A DNA stretch of 12,410 nt from Patescibacteria group bacterium (GCA_022710815.1 JAKLGF010000008.1:1-12410), one strand, 5' to 3'; positions 6,901 to 12,410 are shown, counted from the first letter of the stretch. Notes: a model not told the origin generated them from the letters alone. A program made the numbers and translations.

Positions 6901-7330
6901 GACCCAAGCAGTTGTTATTCCTCCTCCATCAGGAGATGTAAAAATTGAGGTTAACAAATCAGCCATTGCTTTGGATGAACCATTAAAAGCTGAGTTAATC
7001 TTAACTCTCAACTGCACTGCTGCTATTTGCCGCAATGTGGTAGTCTATGATGTCCTACCAGAAGGAATCAGCTATGTTAGCAATTCTGCTACTCCACCAG
7101 TTTCCTACTTATGGCCATTCAATGGCGTTTCAGGAAGGAAATTAGTTTGGAGCATTGGAACAATGTATCAGGGACAAAAAGACATTAAGTTCAAGATTAA
7201 GTTTGCTACTAGCACACCCGACCAATTAACTAATGTTTATCCAGACTCTAAAGTAACTTACTGGGGAAATAACAACCAGATATTAGAAACTGTTTTCCCA
7301 GAAACCAAAGTTACACCTAAAGCTCCGTAA
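3953..7330 (+). CDS. Secreted surface protein with eight Fn3-like repeats and a DUF11-like C-terminus
   Basis: This 1125-residue protein begins with a signal peptide (about 1-28, cleavage near A-E-A-A). A small unrecognised domain (29-92, C31 and C88) follows. One diverged Fn3-like repeat (about 99-195) precedes seven close copies (about 209-310, 321-421, 432-537, 548-649, 659-762, 772-873, 882-985). Each copy has P-T-V-Q-T at its start, a 'GFYIYKQ..GFNQ' core, 'NTYYCVRAYAKN' and 'YYDKCF'. The first and second cysteines are 19-21 residues apart, placed for an intradomain disulfide. Residues about 995-1125 resemble a DUF11/isopeptide-type domain ('VYDVLPEGISYVSNSATPP', 'LVWSIGTM'), with C1021 and C1026. 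No sortase signal, lipobox or C-terminal membrane helix is present, so anchoring is unknown. Such proteins act in cell surfaces or host contact (inference). Shine-Dalgarno pairing is weak. Confidence 0.85.
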   Translation: MSKKIISIIALVTAVLALVIITPKAEAAVLCYKGVNINQSYNASVSKYVWTQGVGSSDQNSIQGYNSVSDAQSYINTLYNLGYSYNQCYSAPDTTTKPSVTTISASADQNGVTLQGSLNSLGSYSSVQVAFDLYQQDPGTTVYTKITEAQTRTYTGSYSIYTSYPSQSVSNWCYRARVIFNGNDFALGNERCFVKPGGYTPPPTPSVTLPTVQTTAASYSNGNLSMTGYLSSTGNASNETGFYIYKQYEGFNQYSARKEISTYSQSYTGSFSKNSYNGLEQNTYYCVRAYARNSAGEAQAFSYYDRCFRTEYTPPTPSKTLPTVQTSGASYANKYLTMTGYLSGTGNDTNEVGFYIYKQYEGFNQYTARKEISTYSQSYTGSFTKSLYNNLESNTYYCVRAYAKNSMGETQASSYYDKCFRTDYYTQPSQNIPTVQTTAANYNTATKYVDFSGYVTSFGSDTGAEVGFYYYKQSEGFNQYYAQRVVAYSRTAYIGNFAQSVYAGGLAQNTYYCARAFAKNIYGEALASSAEDKCFLTGYNGYPYPDKTLPTVQTNGTTYYNGNLSMTGYLTNTGNDLNETGFYIYKQYEGFNQYTARKEIANYSQNVVGQFSKATYNGLDYNTTYCVRAYAKNSLGEVQSSSYYDKCFTTNYGSQPTVTWPQVQTKSAYHSSGSLTMIGNLFSTGNGTNETGFFIFKQYSGFNETTALKEVVEYNRTTIGDFSKTISTSGLEPNTYYCVRAYARNSYARNIASYLQDKCFLTQYTAPTPVTPVVQTMSASYSAGNVNMIGNLQSLGNDTSAQTGFYIYKQSAGFNQTTALKEVANYSQSITGQFIKNSVLNNLEPGTIYCVRAYANNTAGEMIAESYEKCFRTDYAAPNPTLPTVQTSAVSYYTNTVSMSGYLSFTGNSLTETGFYIFKQAVGFDQSTARREVANAGQSSIGAFNKTASTSGLEADTFYCVRAYGRNTAGEVQSNDLYDRCFKTQAVVIPPPSGDVKIEVNKSAIALDEPLKAELILTLNCTAAICRNVVVYDVLPEGISYVSNSATPPVSYLWPFNGVSGRKLVWSIGTMYQGQKDIKFKIKFATSTPDQLTNVYPDSKVTYWGNNNQILETVFPETKVTPKAP
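4577..6907 (+). repeat. Seven tandem coding repeats of about 0.33 kb
   Basis: The repeats have a period of about 110-115 codons within the surface-protein gene. Some units are nearly identical at DNA level: 4716-4761 and 5052-5097 share 46 identical bases, and 5033-5068 and 5717-5752 share 36. The offsets are exactly 112 and 228 codons, keeping frame. This indicates recent duplication or gene conversion. Confidence 0.9.
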
Positions 7331-7333
7331 TCA

Positions 7334-7367
7334 AAAACACCCGCTCACAAGGCGGGTGTTTTGTTTT
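7334..7367. terminator. Bidirectional terminator between convergent genes
   Basis: A perfect 11-bp stem (AAAACACCCGC at 7334-7344, GCGGGTGTTTT at 7352-7362) has a 7-nt loop and T-rich tails on both strands. It lies between the surface-protein stop (7330) and the tsaC stop (7370), so it can end both transcripts. Confidence 0.9.
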
Positions 7368-7369
7368 AA

Positions 7370-7945
7370 TCACTTAATCTTTCCGGAACCCTTGCGGATT
7401 ACAGAAACTTTCCCATCTTTAATCTGAACAATGGTTGAAGCCTGGGCTTTGCCAGTCTTCCCATTAACATAGAAGTCTACTTTTTCTTGGAAAATCTTTT
7501 GAGCTTGAGTAATAGTAGTGACTATTGCTTTTCCTTGCAAATTAGCGCTGGATGTAGCAATGGGCCCAGTTTTCTTCAAAAAAGAAATCAAGGGCTTGCT
7601 GTCTGGCATTCTAAAAGCCAAACTGTTTTTTCCTCTGTGAAGGTAATAGAATTCTTTGCTGATACAGGGCATTATTACACTCACTTCTCCTGGCCAATTG
7701 TTTTTCAAAAAATCATTGGTGCCTTTATCTAATTGAACCTTGAAGTCTTTTAAATCAGCAATAGCTGAGACTAAGATTACTGGCGGCTTGCCAGAATCTC
7801 TTTTCTTTAATTTGAAAATCTTTTCTACTCCGTCTTTAGAAAAAGCTCCAGCCACTATGCCAAAAACAGTATCTGTGGGCATTATGCCACAGCCTCCATT
7901 TTTAATGCAGGAAACTACTGTTGGATTATCTAATTCAAAAATCAT
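7370..7945 (-). CDS. tsaC: L-threonylcarbamoyladenylate synthase (TsaC/YrdC/Sua5 family)
   Basis: This 191-residue protein has the length of short TsaC enzymes and lacks the C-terminal Sua5 domain. Visible motifs are PTDTVFG (23-29), KKRDSGKPP (47-55, the K-R-x2-K-P substrate loop), WPG (84-86), FRMPD (111-115), TSSAN (131-135), STIV (170-173) and RKG (184-186). The family makes threonylcarbamoyl-AMP from threonine, bicarbonate and ATP in the cytoplasm. TsaD and its partners then transfer the group to A37 of ANN-decoding tRNAs (t6A). None of those partners is in the window. The start ATG overlaps the tgt stop as ATGA, so translation is coupled. It is last in a four-gene operon and is followed by a shared terminator. 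Confidence 0.95.
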   Translation of the reverse strand: MIFELDNPTVVSCIKNGGCGIMPTDTVFGIVAGAFSKDGVEKIFKLKKRDSGKPPVILVSAIADLKDFKVQLDKGTNDFLKNNWPGEVSVIMPCISKEFYYLHRGKNSLAFRMPDSKPLISFLKKTGPIATSSANLQGKAIVTTITQAQKIFQEKVDFYVNGKTGKAQASTIVQIKDGKVSVIRKGSGKIK

Positions 7946-9087
7946 ATTAATCCTTTTTTAATTTTCTCTCGGATCTCTGCGACTTTTTTGTTGAAATGAT
8001 AAAGGTTATGAAAAGTCAGATACTGGAAAGCTGCTAATTCTCTAGCGCGGAACAAGTGGCATAAATAGTTGCGCTTTAAGGTTTTACAAACATAGCAATC
8101 ACATTTGGGATCCAAAGGCTTTTTGTCTTTGAGATATTTTGTCTTTTCAATATCTACTCTTCCAGAACTAGTAAAGGCTACTCCTCTTCGGGCATAATGA
8201 GTAGGAACAGTGCAATCAAAAGTATCCACTCCTCCCTTAATGATTATTTCCATATCTTCTAGCTTCCCAATTCCCAATAAATGCCTGGGCTTGTTTTCAT
8301 CTAAATGAGGAATAACCCAATCTAATACTTGCTTGGTTCCAATTTTGCTTTCTCCCAAATCTCCTCCGATTCCAAAGCCATCAAAAGGCATTGAGCCAAT
8401 TGTTTTAGCTGACTGGATTCTTAAATCCTTAAAGCGTGATCCTTGGACAATTCCATAGAGAGCCTGCTTGCTCTTTTTGTATTTCAAACATTCGCCAGCC
8501 CATTGGTGAGTTTTTTCCATTGAGTCCTTGGCATATTCATGATTAGAAAGAGTAGGAGTGCATTCATCAAAAGCAAAGATAATATCTGCTCCTAATTTTT
8601 CCTGAATCTTCATTGATTCTTTAGGGCCTAAAAACAATTCCCTGCCATCAACATATGATTTAAACCAAACTCCATGTTTAGTGATTTTAATATTCTTAGG
8701 CTGTTGGCCTTTGGCAATTTCCTGTTTAGCCTTGTCCCATTCTTCTCTGAATGTTTTTCCAATCCCATAATCTTTTCCAAAGCCCAAAGAAAAAACCTGG
8801 AAACCTCCTGAATCAGTCATTAAGGCTCCTTTCCAATTCATGAATTTATGCAAGCCTCCAGCACTTTTAACAATGTCTTCTCCTGGCCTTAAGTGCAAAT
8901 GATAAGTATTGCAGATTAGAATCTGGGATTGGGCTAATTTAGCCTGCTCGCTGGATAAGGCTTTAACAGTAGCCTGAGTAGCCACGCCAACCAAAGCTGG
9001 GGTTTGAACTAACCCATTAGGAGTCTTTAAAAGACCAAGCCTGGCTCGGCTTTTTTTGGATTTCTGAGTAATTTTGAAGTTTATCAT
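7942..9087 (-). CDS. tgt: tRNA-guanine transglycosylase (queuine/preQ1 tRNA-ribosyltransferase)
   Basis: This 381-residue enzyme exchanges guanine-34 of GUN-anticodon tRNAs for a 7-deazaguanine base. Key features are DSGGFQVFSLG (92-102, D92 in the base-binding pocket), FDECTP (173-178), GIGGDLGE (239-246) and DTFDCTVPT (288-296). D291 fits the catalytic nucleophile (D264 in E. coli numbering). The zinc site is C329-x-C331-x2-C334 with H360, and the 26-residue C-to-H spacing matches the bacterial enzyme. Compared with E. coli, the stretch after FSLG carries about 28 extra residues rich in Lys and Glu (about 103-138). The gene overlaps DUF192 upstream and tsaC downstream by 4 nt each (ATGA). 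No preQ1 synthesis gene is in the window, so the base may come from salvage. Confidence 0.96.
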   Translation of the reverse strand: MINFKITQKSKKSRARLGLLKTPNGLVQTPALVGVATQATVKALSSEQAKLAQSQILICNTYHLHLRPGEDIVKSAGGLHKFMNWKGALMTDSGGFQVFSLGFGKDYGIGKTFREEWDKAKQEIAKGQQPKNIKITKHGVWFKSYVDGRELFLGPKESMKIQEKLGADIIFAFDECTPTLSNHEYAKDSMEKTHQWAGECLKYKKSKQALYGIVQGSRFKDLRIQSAKTIGSMPFDGFGIGGDLGESKIGTKQVLDWVIPHLDENKPRHLLGIGKLEDMEIIIKGGVDTFDCTVPTHYARRGVAFTSSGRVDIEKTKYLKDKKPLDPKCDCYVCKTLKRNYLCHLFRARELAAFQYLTFHNLYHFNKKVAEIREKIKKGLI

Positions 9088-9722
9088 GGTAAGTCGATTG
9101 CAATAGTGTCTCCGATTGCAATATTAAACTTATCGCATAAACCAGCATTAATTTCAAGGACTTTGTCAACCTTGGTCCTAGGCCTGATTAAAGGTGGTTC
9201 TGCCTCCTTAGAAGGGCTAGCCTTTTTGGTAATATCAACAATTTTGTCTCCATCTAGCCAAAGCATGTCTAAACCAAAATTCATTTCCTTCATCCAGAAA
9301 GGATAAGTGGCTTTTTTGGGAAATAAAAAGAGCATTCCTCTGTTTTCTGGCAAAACCTGTCTGTATGATAATCCCTTGGCTTGTTCATTAAATGAAACAG
9401 CCACTTCAACAATGAATTCATGGCCATTAATTCTAGCTTTGGTTGTTGGCCCAACATCTTGAACATCCTGCTCTATTTGAACTTGGGAAGCCAAGGATTT
9501 TTCTTGGGCAATTTCTCTAACCTTGGCAGACCACTTGTCATAAAAGTATTGGGCATCAGGATCAATTGGCTCTGCGTCTTCTGGCTCTAAAACAATATCA
9601 GCTACTGAAGCAGTGTAGTCTGCAGGAACTAGACCAGCTTCATTGAAAAAAAGAAAGCCCAGCAAAAGAGTGAAGCCAAAAAGAATAGAGAGGATATAGT
9701 ATTTGAAAAAATTGTTTTGCAT
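9084..9722 (-). CDS. Membrane-anchored DUF192 protein
   Basis: This 212-residue protein has an N-terminal membrane helix (about 8-26), an acidic spacer (about 42-60) and a helical linker (60-90). A DUF192 domain follows (about 95-211). Family signatures are 'KGLSYR' (116-121, usual R-G-L-x-x-R), GMLFLF (129-134), FWMK (142-145) and 'LDMLWLD' (151-157). DUF192 proteins are small beta-rich proteins, often exported, with no firmly assigned biochemistry. The helix should place the domain outside the membrane. The ATG overlaps the DUF167 stop by one base (TAATG) and the stop overlaps the tgt start (ATGA), so it is translated with its neighbours. Its link to tRNA modification is only by position. 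Confidence 0.9.
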   Translation of the reverse strand: MQNNFFKYYILSILFGFTLLLGFLFFNEAGLVPADYTASVADIVLEPEDAEPIDPDAQYFYDKWSAKVREIAQEKSLASQVQIEQDVQDVGPTTKARINGHEFIVEVAVSFNEQAKGLSYRQVLPENRGMLFLFPKKATYPFWMKEMNFGLDMLWLDGDKIVDITKKASPSKEAEPPLIRPRTKVDKVLEINAGLCDKFNIAIGDTIAIDLP

Positions 9723-9955
9723 TAAAACATTTTGTTTTCCAAGATTTCAAAAATCTTGCTGGGAGTTCTAGCTCCTTTAATCATTCTTAATCGACTGGGG
9801 CTGACTTTGAATTTCTCTGCCAGCAATTCTTTAACAGAATTATTAGCCCTGTTATCTTGGGCTGGCTCTTTGGTTTTAACCCAAAAACTGTTTTCTGTTT
9901 TTTGGATTACTTCGTTTTTAGAAGAATTAGGAATTGCTTTTACTTTAATCAGCAT
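9722..9955 (-). CDS. DUF167 (YggU-type) small protein
   Basis: This 77-residue protein shows the DUF167 pattern: an N-terminal 'IKVKAIPNSSKNEVI' strand, then 'KEPAQDNRANNSVKELLAEKF' cut by no gap, matching the P-x-x-G-x-A-N-x-x-L core, and a C-terminal G-A-R-T-P-S-K-x-F-E-I strand. The function of the family is unknown. A TTG at 9958 precedes the ATG at 9955, but the -10 box at 9967-9962 places the transcription start on the ATG itself, so the ATG is preferred. It is first in the DUF167-DUF192-tgt-tsaC operon. The usual family length is 70-100 residues, so it is complete. Confidence 0.85.
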   Translation of the reverse strand: MLIKVKAIPNSSKNEVIQKTENSFWVKTKEPAQDNRANNSVKELLAEKFKVSPSRLRMIKGARTPSKIFEILENKMF

Positions 9956-9961
9956 CAAATT

Positions 9962-9990
9962 ATTGTACCACTTTTTTGCTTTTTTCCCAA
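9962..9990 (-). promoter_or_regulatory. Leaderless promoter of the DUF167-DUF192-tgt-tsaC operon
   Basis: TTGGGA (9990-9985), a 17-nt spacer and TACAAT (9967-9962) lie on the minus strand. The ATG at 9955 starts 7 nt after the -10 box, the expected start point. No Shine-Dalgarno is present. Confidence 0.6.
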
Positions 9991-9993
9991 ATT

Positions 9994-10023
9994 AAAAGCC
10001 CGCAAACTTTAACGGGCTTTTTT
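9994..10023 (-). terminator. Rho-independent terminator after pgk
   Basis: A 9-bp stem (AAAAGCCCG at 9994-10002, CGGGCTTTT at 10013-10021) has a 10-nt loop. It begins 9 nt past the pgk stop. The T tract is longer on the plus strand, so it may work in both directions. It abuts the next operon's -35 box. Confidence 0.8.
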
Positions 10024-10032
10024 GTTTTTGAG

Positions 10033-11256
10033 CTATTTCTGAATTACTAATGGCCAAATGCCTGGCAGCATGCCATTAGCCAGAAGTTCCAAGCCTGCTC
10101 CTCCACTGGGAGAAATTTTGGAAAAATTGTCTTCAGGAATCTTGTACTTGGCCAAGAAGGAGCTGGTTTCTCCTCCGCCCATAACTGTATGGGTCTGTCT
10201 GCTAGAAGGTGGCTTGTTCTTGTTGATGTTGGCAATGGTTTTGAGAATCTTGGAAGTAGCATCGCAACAGTCTTGTTCGGCAAATCCCATAACAGCATTA
10301 GCAAAGATGATTTCAGCCATTCTGATCTCTGTTTCAAAAAGATTGACTGTCTCTGGGCCAATATCCCAAATGTCTGATCCTTTTTTGGATTCATAAGTCA
10401 GATGGTCAATTGGCAGTAAGACATTTCCTTGGGACAAGTCTATCTTGTCGATCATGGCAATGATCTTTGGATCTTCAGGCATTTTGCCCCAAGTAATCAA
10501 TTCTTTGTAGCGAGCAATGGCATGACCAACTCTTCCTCCGACAATTGCTTTTACTCCAGGAAGAGCAAGAATCTCGGGCAGGGATTTGATCTTGTCCAAC
10601 TTAGCTCCGCCAGCAACAACTAAAAGAGGAATTCTGTTGTTTTGCCTGCAATCTTTTTGGTATGCCAGATCAAGAACGCGATTGCGAATAGAAATGAATT
10701 CATAGAATTCTTCCTTAAGCAAATCACCTGCTCCTCTATGCTGAACTCCAAAGAATTCTGCAGCCATGATTGAAGCATGCTTGCGATGAGAAGTTCCTGG
10801 TGCGTCATTGATGTAGAACTGACATCCATCAATCAGCTCTTTAGCAAACTCCTTGTCATTATTCTTCTCTTCTTCTTCATGGTGAAGACGGACATTTTGC
10901 AAAAGAAGAATCTGGCCAGGTTTGATCCTGCTTTGAAGCTCTTTTCTCTGAGCTCCAATACAGTCCTTGTCGGCAACAATAACATCGGCATTAGCATGCT
11001 TGCGAATAATCGGAGCAAGCTCTGCCACATCAAAGCATTTTTTTCCTTCCTGCCAGTGAGTGCAAACAATGATTCTGGCTTGAAGCCCGGACAATCTCCT
11101 GAGAGTTGGTCCGGCTTTTCTGATTCTGTGTTCACTAACAGCAATTACTTCTTTGCTGTGAGGAACATTCAGGTCAGTACGCACAAAAGCAAAGTCTCCT
11201 GGTCTGATTCTTTGGTACACGCTCATCAGATCGTAATACTTCTTATCTAAAGCCAT
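10033..11256 (-). CDS. pgk: Divergent phosphoglycerate kinase
   Basis: The 407-residue protein (from the ATG at 11256; residue numbers below count from the TTG one codon earlier) follows the PGK fold from end to end. PGK transfers phosphate between 1,3-bisphosphoglycerate and ADP in glycolysis. Matches are RTDLNVP (27-33), EHRI (43-46), 'QNVRLHHEEE' (121-130), DAPGTSHRKHAS (152-163), GGAKLDKI (217-224), LLPID (281-285), WDIGPET (298-304), GGGET (361-365) and a 'SGGAGLELL' end (385-393). Several sites differ from the consensus: SHLGRP is THWQEG (67-72), WNGPMG is FANAVMG (319-325) and GGGDT is GGGET. GGAGG at 11267-11263 sits 6 nt before the ATG and favours it over the TTG at 11259. It is transcribed alone. 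It may be a working but unusual PGK, or a changed paralogue. Confidence 0.85.
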   Translation of the reverse strand: MALDKKYYDLMSVYQRIRPGDFAFVRTDLNVPHSKEVIAVSEHRIRKAGPTLRRLSGLQARIIVCTHWQEGKKCFDVAELAPIIRKHANADVIVADKDCIGAQRKELQSRIKPGQILLLQNVRLHHEEEEKNNDKEFAKELIDGCQFYINDAPGTSHRKHASIMAAEFFGVQHRGAGDLLKEEFYEFISIRNRVLDLAYQKDCRQNNRIPLLVVAGGAKLDKIKSLPEILALPGVKAIVGGRVGHAIARYKELITWGKMPEDPKIIAMIDKIDLSQGNVLLPIDHLTYESKKGSDIWDIGPETVNLFETEIRMAEIIFANAVMGFAEQDCCDATSKILKTIANINKNKPPSSRQTHTVMGGGETSSFLAKYKIPEDNFSKISPSGGAGLELLANGMLPGIWPLVIQK

Positions 11257-11262
11257 CAAAGG

Positions 11263-11267
11263 CCTCC
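11263..11267 (-). promoter_or_regulatory. Shine-Dalgarno of pgk
   Basis: GGAGG lies 6 nt before the ATG at 11256 and only 3 nt before the alternative TTG at 11259. This decides for the ATG. Confidence 0.75.
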
Positions 11268-11287
11268 AATCTTTTTTAGATTAGCTC

Positions 11288-11293
11288 ATTATA
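11288..11293 (-). promoter_or_regulatory. Probable -10 box of pgk
   Basis: A perfect TATAAT on the minus strand lies 31 nt upstream of the pgk ATG. The hexamer 17 nt further upstream (TAAGTT) is a poor -35, so the promoter is only half supported. Confidence 0.4.
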
Positions 11294-11388
11294 TGAAAGT
11301 AAATGAAGCTAACTTACTATACTATTTTATGGGTATAAAAGTCAAATGAGAAATTTTTGGCAAAAAAATATTTTTTCTACTAAAAAAG

Positions 11389-11397
11389 TTATCCACA
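11389..11397 (+). promoter_or_regulatory. Consensus DnaA box in an AT-rich divergent intergenic region
   Basis: TTATCCACA matches the DnaA consensus at all nine positions. It lies in a very AT-rich stretch (about 11280-11460) between pgk and the acetyltransferase gene. Only one box was found, so it may be a DnaA-controlled site, a fringe of an origin, or chance. Confidence 0.4.
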
Positions 11398-11410
11398 GTT
11401 GTAAAAATCA

Positions 11411-11438
11411 TTGACACCAAAATTCATTGATTTATAAT
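11411..11438 (+). promoter_or_regulatory. Consensus sigma70-type promoter of the acetyltransferase gene
   Basis: Perfect TTGACA (11411-11416) and perfect TATAAT (11433-11438) are separated by 16 nt. The start near 11445 leaves a leader of about 14 nt without a Shine-Dalgarno. The DnaA box lies 14 bp upstream of the -35. Confidence 0.75.
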
Positions 11439-11458
11439 TTTAATATACTTGTATAAAA

Positions 11459-12410
11459 ATGAATAGCACAACACTGTCTCTTCCGGGATTTGACGAACTA
11501 GAACCTCCCGCAAGCGCTAAGATAAAAGCAAAAAGCAAAAAAACATCGGCAAAAGAGGCTAGCCCTAACGCAGACTCTTTTTTTGTTGCCAAGAAAGCAA
11601 AGACAAGGCCTTTTGTTGCTCGTGGCAAACTAGCTTTATCACGAATTAAGACCGAAACTATTGATGATATTTATCAATGCGAAAAGCTTTGGGATGAATT
11701 CTCTCCTAAGAGAATCATTTTTGATACTTGGGAATTCAGAAGAGCCTTTAATGATGCTTACAAATACAAACCCCACTTTGTAGTTTTCAAACATGGAAAA
11801 GAAAATGTCGGACTAATGCCTTTGTGCTTTAATACTGACAAACAGAAATATGTTTGGTTTGGAACAGAATGGCAGGAAGAAGTAGACTTTATGACTAAAA
11901 AGCCAGAACTAATTCCTTTAATGGTTTCTGTTGCTCCTAAGCCCTTAATCTTGAATGCCATTGCCCATACCTCAGTTTCAGCCATACCCAAAGAAGAAGC
12001 TGACAAGCTTTTTGCTGTTGATGATCCTAAATACATTTTAGATATTTCCAATTTCAAAAGTCATGAGGATTACTTAATGACTATTAAAAAGAACGAGAGG
12101 AGGAATTTGAGAAAAGATTGCCACAAAGTAGAGAGAATGAGTCCCAAGATCATTATTGACCGCTTCAATGACTTAGACAAATTAGTAGATATCTGTGTTA
12201 CCCGCTTTACTCAAAAAGGAGAAGATACTGATTGGGATGACCAGAGAAGAATTGATGCTTTCAAAAATGTTATTAAAAAAACTATTGATGAGGCAAAAGC
12301 TTTTAGATCAGAACTTGAAAATTCAAGAACAGATTTTATTGCTTACCGTAAATCTCTTTTAGATGTATCAATCACTCTTCATGAAAGAGAAATTGAACAG
12401 CTTACACGTG
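11459..12410 (+). CDS. FemAB/BioF2-like GNAT acetyltransferase, partial at 3' end
   Basis: From the ATG at 11459 the frame stays open to the window edge (317 residues). Residues about 18-50 are Lys/Ala-rich and probably disordered. Residues about 65-275 resemble the BioF2-like/FemAB acyltransferase domain. The cues are 'LWDEF' (77-81), 'FDTWEFRRAF' (88-97), 'VVFKHGKENVGLMPL' (108-122), 'WFGTEWQEEVDF' (133-144) and an 'YLMTIKKNERRNLRKD' segment (205-220), where the family has a basic K-x-R-R-N-x-R motif. Members transfer acyl or aminoacyl groups to cell-envelope precursors or other amines, but the substrate here is not evident. The last 40 or so residues (about 275-317) look like a charged helix instead of the expected second half of the fold. 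The start follows a consensus promoter. Confidence 0.65.
   Translation, partial: MNSTTLSLPGFDELEPPASAKIKAKSKKTSAKEASPNADSFFVAKKAKTRPFVARGKLALSRIKTETIDDIYQCEKLWDEFSPKRIIFDTWEFRRAFNDAYKYKPHFVVFKHGKENVGLMPLCFNTDKQKYVWFGTEWQEEVDFMTKKPELIPLMVSVAPKPLILNAIAHTSVSAIPKEEADKLFAVDDPKYILDISNFKSHEDYLMTIKKNERRNLRKDCHKVERMSPKIIIDRFNDLDKLVDICVTRFTQKGEDTDWDDQRRIDAFKNVIKKTIDEAKAFRSELENSRTDFIAYRKSLLDVSITLHEREIEQLTR

Noticed and set aside
4577..6907. Possible CRISPR array or non-coding tandem repeats
   Set aside because: The period is about 336 bp, always a multiple of three, and the repeats are all within one open frame encoding Fn3-like domains.
9956..9958. TTG start one codon upstream of the DUF167 ATG
   Set aside because: The predicted transcription start falls on the ATG at 9955, leaving the TTG outside or at the very edge of the mRNA.
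10777..11250. Plus-strand open frame of 157 codons
   Set aside because: It is antisense to pgk, which has clear PGK motifs throughout. No ribosome binding site or protein family signal was seen.
11257..11259. TTG start one codon upstream of the pgk ATG
   Set aside because: GGAGG is only 3 nt from the TTG but 6 nt from the ATG, which is the better spacing.
11758..12057. Minus-strand open frame of 99 codons
   Set aside because: It is antisense to the acetyltransferase frame, which is open for 317 codons with family motifs and follows a consensus promoter.

Overview
The window looks like a chromosomal piece of a low-to-moderate GC bacterium, most likely a Candidate Phyla Radiation (Patescibacteria, Parcubacteria-like) genome. 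This is inferred from very compact genes, several promoters placed so that transcripts would be leaderless, a large secreted repeat protein, and small membrane or thioredoxin-like proteins of a type common in that group. The standard stop codons TAA and TGA are used, so UGA is not recoded. No tRNA, rRNA, CRISPR array or insertion sequence was recognised.

Layout. (1) 1-919, minus strand: a partial gene for a dehydrogenase resembling long-chain acyl-ACP reductase (COG5322-like), with its own promoter, a TTG start and a strong Shine-Dalgarno. (2) 1068-2564, minus: a tight three-gene operon (zf-TFIIB-like zinc-ribbon protein, membrane-anchored thioredoxin-like protein, polytopic membrane protein with a CPVC motif) ending in a rho-independent terminator. 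(3) 2617-3792, minus: a DUF763 protein with a helix-hairpin-helix. (4) 3953-7330, plus: a 1125-residue secreted protein with eight Fn3-like repeats, each carrying a cysteine pair, and a C-terminal DUF11-like domain. Its promoter lies back to back with the DUF763 promoter, and its leader can form a hairpin. (5) 7370-9955, minus: a translationally coupled operon of DUF167, DUF192, tgt and tsaC, converging on the surface-protein gene at a shared bidirectional terminator. (6) 10033-11256, minus: a divergent phosphoglycerate kinase. (7) 11257-11458: an AT-rich divergent intergenic region with a perfect DnaA box. (8) 11459-12410, plus: the first 317 residues of a FemAB/BioF2-like acetyltransferase, running off the window.

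How the parts may work together. The tgt-tsaC operon joins two tRNA-modification enzymes (queuosine-type base exchange and t6A synthesis) to two small conserved proteins. The thioredoxin-like and CPVC membrane proteins form a plausible exported thiol-redox pair. The nearby surface protein has exactly twenty cysteines, two in every domain, so it is an attractive candidate client of that pair. This link is an inference from sequence and proximity, and it is the most interesting idea in the window.
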